Source: Paenibacillus pinisoli (GTDB lineage Bacteria > Bacillota > Bacilli > Paenibacillales > Paenibacillaceae). Taken from it: a stretch of DNA of 64,000 nt. The position numbers were made by a program, and so were the translations under genes. Positions 46,197 to 54,601 of this stretch are shown here, piece by piece. Within the stretch, counting starts at the first letter, position 1; the number at the start of each line of letters is the position of its first letter. The DNA lies in the NCBI RefSeq assembly GCF_003605435.1, contig NZ_QXQB01000001.1, positions 434,001 through 498,000 on the forward strand. The letters run 5' to 3'. The notes below the pieces were generated by a model. That model did not search any database, was not told the DNA's origin, and was given only the letters and a program-made list of their open reading frames with translations.

Positions 46197-46556
46197 TTAG
46201 GCGATAAATGTAATTTGATTCAGTGCCGTTACAGCGGCAGCGTCCGGAACGTCTGGGATCTTTGCCAGATCGATAAAGCCGTGAATGATCAGCGCCCCCG
46301 GTGCTGGTCCGTGTGTCACATCGACATCGTAAAAGAGTACTCCCTCAGCGGTGGCGTCATTAGACTTTACCGCCAACTTCGAAGGGTCGGTAATCACGCC
46401 ACCGCCCAGGATCGTGCCGGCAGGAACAATCTTTTTTCCATCTGCATTTGCAGTTACTCCCGCATTGTCGACGGTGATTGGCATATTAACGTAATGGTCC
46501 GGGAATTTGAGAATTTCCTTGCGATTCCCATAAGTCGTTGTTACGAATTTACTCAC
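46197..46556 (-). CDS. Head decoration/fibre-like protein
   Basis: The 119-residue product (SKFVTTTYGNRKEILKFPDH, AGTILGGGVITDPSKL, ATAEGVLFYDVDVTHGPAPG) resembles small capsid decoration proteins of lambda-like and SPP1-like phages. The GTG at 46554-46556 has GGAGG 9 bases upstream, embedded in the scaffold gene end; an earlier ATG is only 3 bases from that site. Confidence 0.75.
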   Translation of the reverse strand: MSKFVTTTYGNRKEILKFPDHYVNMPITVDNAGVTANADGKKIVPAGTILGGGVITDPSKLAVKSNDATAEGVLFYDVDVTHGPAPGALIIHGFIDLAKIPDVPDAAAVTALNQITFIA

Positions 46557-46561
46557 CTGCA

Positions 46562-47200
46562 TCAACCTCCAAAATAAGATTTTTGTGCATCAGATGTAGC
46601 GGAATTGGCTCTAGCATAATCGGCTACATGTTTTCCGAAGTCACTGGCTTTATCCTTGGAGCCGCCGCCAGAACCTCCCGCGCCTTCATGCGGTTTAAAA
46701 CCTTTGAACTGAAAGGAGTTTCCGGCTGTGCCCGCGTCTTCCGATACAAACAAAAAAGCCTTGCTTGTTTGCAGGGCTTTGAGTTGGTCATCCAGTCCAG
46801 CTTTCACGCCGCCGTTGTCGTCCAATTCAATTTTCGTTTTGTCGAGCAACCCGGCTACAATATCCGGATCATGCACCTTGCCGGCAAGTGCAAGTTTAAC
46901 AGCAGTACTTAGCCTAAGCTCTTTAGCGTCAGCCTCATACTTTTCCTTTGCGGACTTGTTGTCACCTTGGAGTTTCTCGATTTGCTGTTTTAGCTCCTCG
47001 TTGTCTCCTGCAGATTTTTTCAGTCCCTCAAGCTGCCCTGACACAGCATCTCGGTCCTTCTCAGCTTGCTTTTTGGCGTCGTTGACTTCGTCGAAGCGAG
47101 CCTTCGGAATATAGCCTTTCAGCTCCTCCGCAGACGCTGCAGCAGCTTTCTCAGCCTGCTCCTCAGTAAGCCCCAATGCGATAAATTGTTCTTTGGTCAT
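46562..47200 (-). CDS. Phage scaffold protein (GP20 family)
   Basis: The 212 residues form a long charged coiled coil (about 20-100), followed by VKLALAGKVHDPDIVAGLLD and a Gly/Lys-rich C-terminus with YARANSATSDAQKSYFGG, as in minor structural protein GP20 scaffolds. GGAGG precedes the ATG at 47198-47200; seven upstream codons lack a site. Confidence 0.87.
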   Translation of the reverse strand: MTKEQFIALGLTEEQAEKAAAASAEELKGYIPKARFDEVNDAKKQAEKDRDAVSGQLEGLKKSAGDNEELKQQIEKLQGDNKSAKEKYEADAKELRLSTAVKLALAGKVHDPDIVAGLLDKTKIELDDNGGVKAGLDDQLKALQTSKAFLFVSEDAGTAGNSFQFKGFKPHEGAGGSGGGSKDKASDFGKHVADYARANSATSDAQKSYFGG

Positions 47201-47313
47201 TACTCTATCCCTCCATATCATCTTCGCTTGTTATCCCGGTCGCGTCCGGTGATGCCCCGTTATTTTTCGTCGCGGGAAACGACGAAGGCCCCGGTAGTCT
47301 CAGCCGCGGCCCA

Positions 47314-47577
47314 TTAATCTACTGGTGTGTATTCCGCCTCGATTGATTCGCGGTCACAAACTCGCAGCTGCCCGCTCGGCTCCTTAACAATGAGTTGGCC
47401 AACCTTGGCAACCAATACACTATACGCCCCTCTTATAACGCGCAATTGCACCACTTCGCCGGGATACTCGATAGCAATCGGATAACCAGTGAAGTCAATG
47501 ATCGCTTGAGGGTTACCTGGTGTATTGTCAAACTCAATAACATCAATGTACACTTCTTTTTTGTAACGCTGCGGCAT
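47314..47577 (-). CDS. Hypothetical phage protein between MuF and scaffold
   Basis: The 87-residue product (PQRYKKEVYIDVIEFDN, AIEYPGEVVQLRVIRGAYSV) looks like a small beta-barrel domain. AGGAGG is 7 bases before the ATG. It follows the terminator at 47596-47629. Function unknown. Confidence 0.65.
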   Translation of the reverse strand: MPQRYKKEVYIDVIEFDNTPGNPQAIIDFTGYPIAIEYPGEVVQLRVIRGAYSVLVAKVGQLIVKEPSGQLRVCDRESIEAEYTPVD

Positions 47578-47595
47578 GATCCACCCTCCTGCCAC

Positions 47596-47629
47596 GAAAA
47601 AAGCACCCTCGCCTTAAGCGTGAGTGCTT
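47596..47629 (-). terminator. Internal terminator after the MuF-toxin unit
   Basis: Arms 47601-47612 and 47618-47629 pair at 11 of 12 positions (one U-G) around 5 bases and are followed on the minus strand by TTTTT. It overlaps the stop of the 50-residue gene and sits within the late gene cluster. Confidence 0.8.
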
Positions 47630-47781
47630 CATTCGTGTCCTGATTTTATTCCGATTTTTTTCAAATGATCACGAAGGCGCTGCTGATGCTCGGACTGCTC
47701 TTCGTCCGATACATCGCGTTCGCCAATTACTTTAGGAGCGGATGTATCATTCCATCGATCGTCTGAAAAAACCTTTTTCAT
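47629..47781 (-). CDS. Coupled 50-residue protein after the MuF toxin, possible immunity factor
   Basis: The frame MKKVFSDDRWNDTSAPKVIG ... HLKKIGIKSGHE starts ATGA-overlapped with the MuF stop, with GGGAG upstream, and ends at a terminator. It is hydrophilic and probably helical (EEQSEHQQRLRDHLKKIG). Immunity genes are commonly placed directly after toxin domains, so this is a candidate; nothing in the sequence proves it. Confidence 0.6.
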   Translation of the reverse strand: MKKVFSDDRWNDTSAPKVIGERDVSDEEQSEHQQRLRDHLKKIGIKSGHE

Positions 47782-49361
47782 TTCATCATCTCCCGCAAGA
47801 GAATATGATGCACACCGTTTAATACCTCTATCGCTACTACTTCAAACGGAAAGTCTCTGCCATAAACCACTTCCAACTCGCCAGGATTAAGCTTGGTCAA
47901 ATCTGCGCCGAGTGCAGCTGACAGAATATAAAATAGAATCTGTGCATCAGGATTATAAGCAGTTTTTGCTGTCATAGAGATGTTTTGCGGGTATTGCAAC
48001 ACAGCGCCGGGTTTGATATCTTTCAAAAACTCTATAAGAGATTCTTCGGCTGCAAAGTGAAGCGATCTCGACACGTCCCCGGTATACTTCGGAAGTTTTG
48101 ATATTGCGCTATCCAGCCGCTCCACCAACTCCATTTCATTTGCAGCGAGTGGCTGACCAATTCGCAGTTTATCATTAACGGCATACGACTCTCCATCAAT
48201 ATAGCGGGTAACAGCCGCCTCTTCAACCTTTGTTAACGGTACAGACGCTTCTTGCGGTAGCTCGGACGTCTTCACTTTAGGGGGAGATGTTGGGGCTGGG
48301 GTTGCAGCCGTGACAGGCTCTAAAGCATCCTTCGGCGCATGCATAGCTACCCAATCCTTGTACGTCATGTTCCCGGGCACACTATAAGTCTTACCGTCCT
48401 TATCTCTCGCAGCTCGTTCCCCCACCTCCTTCTCATCATCATAATGAGGAATAGTCGTAGAACGGCAGTAGGCATGCACTGGTGGGTAGTTAACGCCAGC
48501 CTCTGCCTCCTCCAGTGGTATAATCGCGCCGTCCAAACCCTGACACTTATCAGACGTGCGATTATCTAACGTCGCAACAAACTTATAATGCGTGACCCCG
48601 GTCTCCCTGTAACCGTCAATACGTGATTGACCGCTAAAGTATGCAGCCTCTGTCAGTACAAGTCGCTCAGCAGCACTCTTGCTTACTCCCATCTTATCGG
48701 CAAAGTCTGCGATGACCCTGTCTGACGGCTCACCACGGATCAAATCCTGTGTCAGCACAGTTTGTAACTCATTTAGCAGCTTGTCCCTATCGCCCCAAAT
48801 ACGTTCCGAAAAATTGCGCCCATCAGGCGCCCATGGCTTTGCAAGTACCTTATCAATTTGACGAACATCCAACTTTGCAAATGGAACTCCTACTTCGGTT
48901 CCGCGTTGCACCTCGTATATTCCCTTGTAGTAACCATCCTTATAGATATTGCCTAGGACTTCCGAGGTACCCTTCACACGGCTGGCGGCTAGTAGTTCGA
49001 CTTCTTGCTGAATCTTCGTTTCAAGCTCTTCCAGACGGGTGATATGAACCTTTGCACTGGCATTTTCGAGTTGCTTAATCCATCTTTGGTCAACAGCATT
49101 CTCACGACCAGCTTTGATGTAGTCTTCTAACGACCAGCGAAATTCCTGAAGCTCATTATCGCCTAATAGTTTACGCGCCTGCGCCATGCTGACATTGTTG
49201 TTTTCAGCTAATCGGCCGTACCATGACTGAGTCTCCTTCTGGATGCGCGCCATGGCTTTATCGTACTCGAGACGTTGTACCCGGATGTAGTCCTCGCCTC
49301 TTTTAAGCTCTGCCTCATTCAAATTTTCCATGCGGCGTGCCCAGTAATCAGCGGACCTCAT
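47778..49361 (-). CDS. MuF-type minor head protein with C-terminal ADP-ribosyltransferase-like domain
   Basis: Residues 1-340 form the SPP1 gp7/MuF head morphogenesis protein (LTEAAYFSGQSRIDGYRETG, LDNRTSDKCQGLDG, NYPPVHAYCRSTTIPHYD). After a Pro/Thr-rich linker, residues 374-527 resemble ADP-ribosyltransferase exoenzymes of the R-S-E class: Arg432 in TGDVSRSLHF, an S-x-T at about 462-464 and an ExE at 495-497 in NPGELEVVYG. MuF proteins are packaged in capsids and can carry toxins delivered at infection or used between bacteria. It overlaps portal by 4 bases and the 50-residue gene as ATGA. Confidence 0.85.
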   Translation of the reverse strand: MRSADYWARRMENLNEAELKRGEDYIRVQRLEYDKAMARIQKETQSWYGRLAENNNVSMAQARKLLGDNELQEFRWSLEDYIKAGRENAVDQRWIKQLENASAKVHITRLEELETKIQQEVELLAASRVKGTSEVLGNIYKDGYYKGIYEVQRGTEVGVPFAKLDVRQIDKVLAKPWAPDGRNFSERIWGDRDKLLNELQTVLTQDLIRGEPSDRVIADFADKMGVSKSAAERLVLTEAAYFSGQSRIDGYRETGVTHYKFVATLDNRTSDKCQGLDGAIIPLEEAEAGVNYPPVHAYCRSTTIPHYDDEKEVGERAARDKDGKTYSVPGNMTYKDWVAMHAPKDALEPVTAATPAPTSPPKVKTSELPQEASVPLTKVEEAAVTRYIDGESYAVNDKLRIGQPLAANEMELVERLDSAISKLPKYTGDVSRSLHFAAEESLIEFLKDIKPGAVLQYPQNISMTAKTAYNPDAQILFYILSAALGADLTKLNPGELEVVYGRDFPFEVVAIEVLNGVHHILLREMMK

Positions 49362-50857
49362 TCTTCATCGCCTTCGTCGTCATCCTCGTCCCCGTCATTT
49401 GGCTGGTTAGGAGGTAGGCCACCATACGCGCCTTCCATTCGCTTCAAGGCTTCTTTCTTCTGCTTCTCGATCCTCTTTAGCTCTTCCAGAACATCCGTAA
49501 CCCATGGATGCTGCGTGATAAGAGTCTCGTCTGAAAGTATGCCTATGCTGTCCTTGATTGCTGTGATGATGGCTGATTCATCCGTAGGCATGTCCTTATT
49601 AAAGACGAAGGAGACTTTCTCCTCGCTGTAATCCGAATGAGTCGTATTGTGCAGATGCGTATCAATAAACCAAAGGAGCTGCTCCAGCGATGCCTGAAAC
49701 TCCGTCTCCATGAGACTGGCATCCAGATCGAGATCCGAATATAAGAACTTAAGCGCAATGCCTGACGGCGCACTGCCGATGTCCACACCCTGTGTATCGA
49801 CGCCGCGGCCAAATTCATAAATATCCTTTCGCGCTTGTTCCATGTGTGTCTTGTAGGCCTCGGTATTGAGGTCCAGTTTAATAGCCTTTATCCCACCGCC
49901 TTGAGACACAAACGCCGTTCGGTATGTTGAGAGATTCTTTCTGAACTCTCCCGGATCGGTCCCATCATAATTTGTAACCTCATAAATGCTGTCCGGGAGA
50001 TCCTCCAGATTGTTCGAGTTATCAGATTTATTACGATCGTAGTCATCTGCCAACGATTTGATAATCTCGACAAGCGGTTGCTCCTCTTCGTTATACTTCC
50101 AAGCGATGAAGGGGATGCGCTCCCAATTCGTCCCCTGTTCCTGATCCCCATTTACTAACGTGAAGTGTGAATCAAGTGCTCCAGCATCAACGTCAGGCGC
50201 AAGTCCAGTACCTTCGACAACATATCGCCGCACACCTTGCCTATCCCACCACTCGATTTTACGGACCGTCTTACGCTGCAATCCTTCATACACTAAGACT
50301 TCATAGTCACGGATGACTGCATCCAGAATTGTGTGCGCTTCGTCAGCCCATAAAGGGATGATTTCCTCACTACGCATTTTCCTAAAACTCAGGTTTCCTG
50401 CTTCGTCGTAATACACGAACCACCAAGCAATCCCCTTGTTTACAGCCTCCTTGCCAGTGCTCTGAAGCCGGCGCAGCATAGCCTTATCGAATATCTCTCC
50501 CAGCGCATCGGCATAGGTCTGATTATCCGTCTGTATACTTAACGGTTTGCCTAGTAAATAGCCCACCTTTTGGTCGACGAGCTTCCGCACAAAGGCGTTG
50601 GCCAATTTATTGTTGGCCAGATTACCAACGACCACCTTAGCACCATCAGCTCCGATCGCCGTCCGTTTACGCTCTAGGATGTCCGGTTTGTTTAGATAGT
50701 ACCGCTCGCCGATACCCATCCAATTTCTCTTTTCAGAGTTACGCCAATCCCCGACTTCCAATTGAATTATCTGCTCCAGCGTGGCGGCAGTCCTTGCACC
50801 GCGGATTATGATGTCTTCGATTTCTTTTTGCTGCTCATCACCAAATGGCCATGACAT
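49358..50857 (-). CDS. Phage portal protein (SPP1 gp6-like)
   Basis: The 499 residues match SPP1 gp6-type portals: RYYLNKPDILERKRTAIGAD, NKLANAFVRKLVDQKVGYLL, DLEDLPDSIYEV-like and SAPSGIALKFLYSDLDLDAS segments, ending in an acidic tail. The portal ring is the DNA gate of the head. AGGAGG is 8 bases before the ATG. Confidence 0.93.
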   Translation of the reverse strand: MSWPFGDEQQKEIEDIIIRGARTAATLEQIIQLEVGDWRNSEKRNWMGIGERYYLNKPDILERKRTAIGADGAKVVVGNLANNKLANAFVRKLVDQKVGYLLGKPLSIQTDNQTYADALGEIFDKAMLRRLQSTGKEAVNKGIAWWFVYYDEAGNLSFRKMRSEEIIPLWADEAHTILDAVIRDYEVLVYEGLQRKTVRKIEWWDRQGVRRYVVEGTGLAPDVDAGALDSHFTLVNGDQEQGTNWERIPFIAWKYNEEEQPLVEIIKSLADDYDRNKSDNSNNLEDLPDSIYEVTNYDGTDPGEFRKNLSTYRTAFVSQGGGIKAIKLDLNTEAYKTHMEQARKDIYEFGRGVDTQGVDIGSAPSGIALKFLYSDLDLDASLMETEFQASLEQLLWFIDTHLHNTTHSDYSEEKVSFVFNKDMPTDESAIITAIKDSIGILSDETLITQHPWVTDVLEELKRIEKQKKEALKRMEGAYGGLPPNQPNDGDEDDDEGDEE

Positions 50858-50872
50858 TGATAAACCCTCCTT

Positions 50873-52294
50873 TCATCTCTGATTCGGGAAGAATACACCT
50901 CCGCGTTCCGGTTGCGCGAACGCCAAAACGACTGCATCCGCCCTGTCCGGGGAATCCAGTCCGCGTTTTTTCATATCTTCCTTACGTTCAAGAGCAATTT
51001 TCCCCTTACTGGTCATGCGATACTTGCGCTGCGTGAGTTGCGTCACCAGACGCTCATCGTTCGGTAACTCTAGCGAAACTGGTTGACCCTGAATATGTTT
51101 AGAGAAGGACTCCTGCAGAAGATCGCGCAAATCTGCCCATGTTTCCGTGCCTCGATTCTCGTAATGCTCCTCTTCCTTATGGGTCGGCTTACTCCCGTTA
51201 TTAATCGGTGTCACACGCCAGCCCTTCAAGCCTTCCTCCCGGATGACTTCATTCAGCCGGTCTGTAACCCCGCCACCAACACCGCTGTCGTCGACCTTGA
51301 TTTCTACATTGCGGAGCTGAGAATACTTTCGGATCATGTCCCGTGCCAGAGCGATCACCCAGCCGGCCGTCACCATGGTATCCTGTTTGTTATGGCATTT
51401 GAGCTTGAACACCTTCATGCCGATACGTGGCGCAATGACGGTCTCGTCATCACCAAAGCGAGCAACGTCGACGCCCAGGTGTAGAACGTCTCCAGTGGGA
51501 TCAATATTCGCGCCCGCGGCCATCTCGGCTAGTTCAAGTGCAATGAAGGCATCCGCCTCAGCCTTCGGAAACTCACCATACACCCGGACCCGAACGACAT
51601 CACTCTCTGCGCCGTACTTATCAATAAGCATTTGGATGTTTTCTTTGCTTGTCCGATTACTAGTCCGGCTATCTACCTTATGTGTTCGGAAGCGACCTCT
51701 ATCGCGATTATGGGAATCATAAAAAACCCCACTCGTCCGAGTCGGGTTCCCGCACATCAACAACTTATTCTCATCGCCAGTCAACGTACCCATAATGGCT
51801 TCCATGATTGGATCCGCCACACCGGAAGCTTCATCGACAATAAATAACATATAGTCTTCGTGAAAGCCTTGCATGTTCTCTGGCTTAGTCGCCGTTCTAG
51901 CCGTAGCGAACCATCGTTTCTCATGGCCAATCATATAAACCTTGGTCTTCGTCCATTTGAGCAGGTTTTTGACCATGGATGTTTCAAGCCATTTGGCCAC
52001 TTCTGCCCATAGCACATCATTAAGCTGTTGTTTCGTCGGAGCAGTACAAACAACACGGCAATTGGGCCGGCAACACAAGTACCAAATAATAAGGGAAGCC
52101 TCAAGCCCTGTTTTTCCAACACCCTGACCTGATCGCACGCTCGTTAGACGATACAGCGCCACATCCATCATGACCGCTCGCTGCCATTCATCCGGCTCGA
52201 AGCCAAGCATATCCTCACCGAAAGCAACAGGGTCATCCCAATAAAGTTCGAGCAATTGCGCGATATCTGAGACGACATTGTATGGCTTACTCAT
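50873..52294 (-). CDS. Terminase large subunit
   Basis: The 473-residue ATPase/nuclease packages DNA. Visible motifs are the Walker A-like RSGQGVGKTGLEASLIIWYL (about residue 53), Walker B LFIVDEASG, and the RNase H-like nuclease acids in LGVDVARFGDDE and VDDSGVGGGV. It overlaps TerS by 8 bases. Confidence 0.94.
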   Translation of the reverse strand: MSKPYNVVSDIAQLLELYWDDPVAFGEDMLGFEPDEWQRAVMMDVALYRLTSVRSGQGVGKTGLEASLIIWYLCCRPNCRVVCTAPTKQQLNDVLWAEVAKWLETSMVKNLLKWTKTKVYMIGHEKRWFATARTATKPENMQGFHEDYMLFIVDEASGVADPIMEAIMGTLTGDENKLLMCGNPTRTSGVFYDSHNRDRGRFRTHKVDSRTSNRTSKENIQMLIDKYGAESDVVRVRVYGEFPKAEADAFIALELAEMAAGANIDPTGDVLHLGVDVARFGDDETVIAPRIGMKVFKLKCHNKQDTMVTAGWVIALARDMIRKYSQLRNVEIKVDDSGVGGGVTDRLNEVIREEGLKGWRVTPINNGSKPTHKEEEHYENRGTETWADLRDLLQESFSKHIQGQPVSLELPNDERLVTQLTQRKYRMTSKGKIALERKEDMKKRGLDSPDRADAVVLAFAQPERGGVFFPNQR

Positions 52295-53165
52295 TAGCCG
52301 TCACCTCAGCCCGTTTCGCCTTACGCCGCTCTGCGATTTCCTTCAGTGCCTCCGTCCAGCTTTGCGTTGCACCTGCACCGCCTTGCAGCTGCTGCAACTC
52401 GATTTGAAGGATTGCTGTACGCACTTCCTTTTCTTCATCTGTTGCAGTAAGCCTGTTCTTCAGCTCAATAGCCTTTAACTTTTTATCTTGAACACGAGTG
52501 AGGGCTTCTTCAAGTTTTAGAATGTCATCCAGCTTGCGGTAGGTATTAATTTCTACTTTTGACTTAACCAATTCATCGCGTGATACAGGAATCTTCCTTG
52601 TATGCCCAGATTTCTCATCATGCACAATAGCGACATCCTTCGTCGTTTTAAGCTCATAAAGAACGTTGCGTTCCTTCTCCGTGAGGCCTTCCGTCAGCTT
52701 TTTAATCCGCTGAAGCATACGTCGTTCGCGGATGGTCAAAAGCGTGATGGACTCATCAGCCTGACGGATCGGATCGGTGTCGATCTCGCCCAGCAGCTCC
52801 TGCTCCTCCTCGTCAAGCGTATCCCACCATATGGATTCATGCTCACCAGTACGGACGGCCTTCTTATTCCCTGCCGGGCCACCAGATCCGCCGCGATTAC
52901 CCTTAGCGTTCTGATTACCCTTCGGCGCTCCACCTTTGTTGCCGACAGCGTTCTTGTTACCTTTCGGCGCGCCCTTCTTTTTTTGTTGTACAACATTCGA
53001 TTCATCTTGTTGTACAACATTCCACTTATCGCGCTGCTTCCATACAGCGACCTTCTTTTCATCGATGCCAAGTAGCTCCGCAATTCGGCGATTCGTGATA
53101 TCCCCACCATGTTCTTGCCAGAACTCCTTGGCCCTATCTCTGTTTGGGTCGCGTGCTTTCCCCAC
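52287..53165 (-). CDS. Terminase small subunit (XtmA/YqaS-like)
   Basis: The 292 residues have an N-terminal helix-turn-helix (NRRIAELLGIDEKKVAVWKQ), a basic low-complexity stretch with a repeated GAPKGN unit (about 62-100) and a long helical C-terminal region. This is the YqaS/XtmA type that recognises the packaging site. The start is GTG after GGTGGTGAT; the 16 bases ending here recur at 56237-56252. Confidence 0.88.
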   Translation of the reverse strand: MGKARDPNRDRAKEFWQEHGGDITNRRIAELLGIDEKKVAVWKQRDKWNVVQQDESNVVQQKKKGAPKGNKNAVGNKGGAPKGNQNAKGNRGGSGGPAGNKKAVRTGEHESIWWDTLDEEEQELLGEIDTDPIRQADESITLLTIRERRMLQRIKKLTEGLTEKERNVLYELKTTKDVAIVHDEKSGHTRKIPVSRDELVKSKVEINTYRKLDDILKLEEALTRVQDKKLKAIELKNRLTATDEEKEVRTAILQIELQQLQGGAGATQSWTEALKEIAERRKAKRAEVTANE

Positions 53166-53244
53166 TACATATCACCACCCCCACTTGTTGTTACCTACCA
53201 TCGATTATTTGCCGATAACTCATTTAAAAGAAAGGAGTATCGAT

Positions 53245-53751
53245 ATGATCTATTACTATTTGCTGCTCGCAGTATCAGCCATTGCTTTGTTTACTGAACT
53301 AAGAGATTTCAGAAAACTCAAGAAGAAAATCTATAGAAATATGACGAGAAATGAGAAAAACGATAGAGATATCCGTCAGGATGACATCATGACTATTTAT
53401 TATAATTACAAATCATTAGATCCGGATGTCCTACAACAAGCTAAGCTTTGTTTAAGAGCTATTGAACCTGACACTGTGTTAAAAAACGCCATAACCACAA
53501 TTTTCACTGTATTACCGATTGTTCTGGCGATGATGGCCATAATAACAGCATCGTCAGCAGGACTGCTAGATCCCGACTCTCAGTTAAAGCAATTGAGCAA
53601 AGAAATAGAGAATATGGAAATGCTATCAGCAGTAGTAATTGCGGTTTCATTCATCTACTCTATCCATCTCGCAGTAGATCAAAGGCGACGCAAGCTTCTG
53701 CAACTCCACCTCACTGCTGTAGCAGAGGTGGAACGAAAAGAGTCAAAATAA
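53245..53751 (+). CDS. Three-segment membrane protein, cargo copy 1
   Basis: The 168-residue product has an N-terminal membrane segment (IYYYLLLAVSAIALFTEL), a cytoplasmic helical region (DDIMTIYYNYKSLDPDVLQQ), a second pair of membrane segments (about 88-110 and 135-155) and ends AEVERKESK. It is on the strand opposite to the phage genes, is AT-rich and resembles the neighbour at 53924 in layout and motifs. AAAGGAG precedes the ATG. Function unknown; membrane proteins in such cargo sites are often abortive effectors. Confidence 0.72.
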   Translation: MIYYYLLLAVSAIALFTELRDFRKLKKKIYRNMTRNEKNDRDIRQDDIMTIYYNYKSLDPDVLQQAKLCLRAIEPDTVLKNAITTIFTVLPIVLAMMAIITASSAGLLDPDSQLKQLSKEIENMEMLSAVVIAVSFIYSIHLAVDQRRRKLLQLHLTAVAEVERKESK

Positions 53752-53872
53752 GCCTGCTTTATGCAGCTCAATACCCATCTCAATCAGCTTAATCAACAGT
53801 ATTGGTGTCGATTCACTTATCTTGAATATCTCGCACTCAAATCCTCGATATGTTCTAGCAACTTGCCACCGC
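53743..53872 (-). pseudogene. Phage gene-tail relic, copy 1
   Basis: On the minus strand RWQVARTYRGFECEIFKISE is followed by STPILLIKLIEMGIELHKAG and a stop at 53743. The end aligns with three other relics in this island by the pattern LxKLIExxIELxK. No start or ribosome site fits, and the stop overlaps the end of the plus-strand membrane gene by 9 bases. Confidence 0.62.
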
Positions 53873-53923
53873 TGCCGATAACTAAAGTATGATTCCGAGT
53901 TTTTACAAAAAGGAGAGTTGATT

Positions 53924-54484
53924 TTGTATTTTACAATAATAATTTCATTTTTGGCTTGCTTCATAATTATTATTTTTGAATGGTTAACACATTTAAAGAT
54001 CAAATCAAATATATTTAAATGCTTCAGACGGGGCATTTCAAAAAGAATGCAAAAGAAATTATTAAGCGATATGGAACTATTATTTACAGAATTAAGCCAA
54101 CTACCACCAGATGTATTCAGGAAACTAAAATTGAATGTGAAGTATAATAACGAAGATTCCTTCACATCCAAGATGATTAACAGCATGTTAAGCTTCATAG
54201 CAATTATACTTGCAGGGATAGCATTGTTTAATTCATGGATGGAGCCTTCAGTCTTAAAAAGTTCAGACTTGTACATAGAATCTATTGTGGAAACATTAAT
54301 AATAATTTCAATGATGTTCATCGCTTTTATCTTTCATTTGAAATTTGAAGAAAGCAGCAAATTATTCAGAAATAAGTTTGTTGTTGTAATTGATGAAGTC
54401 GAAAGAGAGCAGCCTGTTACGGTTCATCTTTCTGAAGCTCAATATCATGTTCTATTAGCTTCCTCAGGTCGTCGACTGTATTGA
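53924..54484 (+). CDS. Three-segment membrane protein, cargo copy 2
   Basis: The 186-residue product starts at TTG 53924 with AGGAG 8 bases upstream. It has an N-terminal membrane segment (YFTIIISFLACFIIIIFEW), a helical region (LSQLPPDVFRKLKLNVKY, compare SLDPDVLQQAKL in copy 1), two further membrane segments and the EVERE end motif. The last 20-odd codons read antisense through a phage gene-tail relic, so the original stop was probably near the EVERE motif. Confidence 0.7.
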   Translation: MYFTIIISFLACFIIIIFEWLTHLKIKSNIFKCFRRGISKRMQKKLLSDMELLFTELSQLPPDVFRKLKLNVKYNNEDSFTSKMINSMLSFIAIILAGIALFNSWMEPSVLKSSDLYIESIVETLIIISMMFIAFIFHLKFEESSKLFRNKFVVVIDEVEREQPVTVHLSEAQYHVLLASSGRRLY

Positions 54485-54555
54485 ACTCGATCAGGTTTTT
54501 CTGAAAATCGCGTTCCCAGTTCCTTGCATCTTGCCGCCGTTGTCCATCTCCCCCT
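54417..54555 (-). pseudogene. Phage gene-tail relic, copy 2
   Basis: The minus strand reads QDARNWERDFQKNLIE then FNTVDDLRKLIEHDIELQK and stops at 54417. It is the best preserved of four similar relics but has no start codon in frame after the preceding stop at 54556-54558. It overlaps the 3' end of the plus-strand membrane gene. Confidence 0.65.
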
Positions 54556-54577
54556 CAAAAAATGCAAGTAAATAATA

Positions 54578-54597
54578 GCCCGCTTGTAGGCGGGCTT
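54578..54597. terminator. Hairpin between cargo units
   Basis: AGCCCGC (54578-54584) pairs with GCGGGCT (54591-54597) around 6 bases. It lies 4 bases past the HNH-Nudix stop; on the minus strand it is followed by ATTATTTACTT, an imperfect T tract. It may stop either convergent transcript. Confidence 0.6.
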
Positions 54598-54601
54598 AAG
54601 A

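Noticed and set aside
53743-54321. 192-codon minus-strand frame through the membrane protein 2 region
   Set aside because: Most of it is antisense to a convincing membrane protein; only its last 40 codons look like phage sequence, and I list these as a relic.
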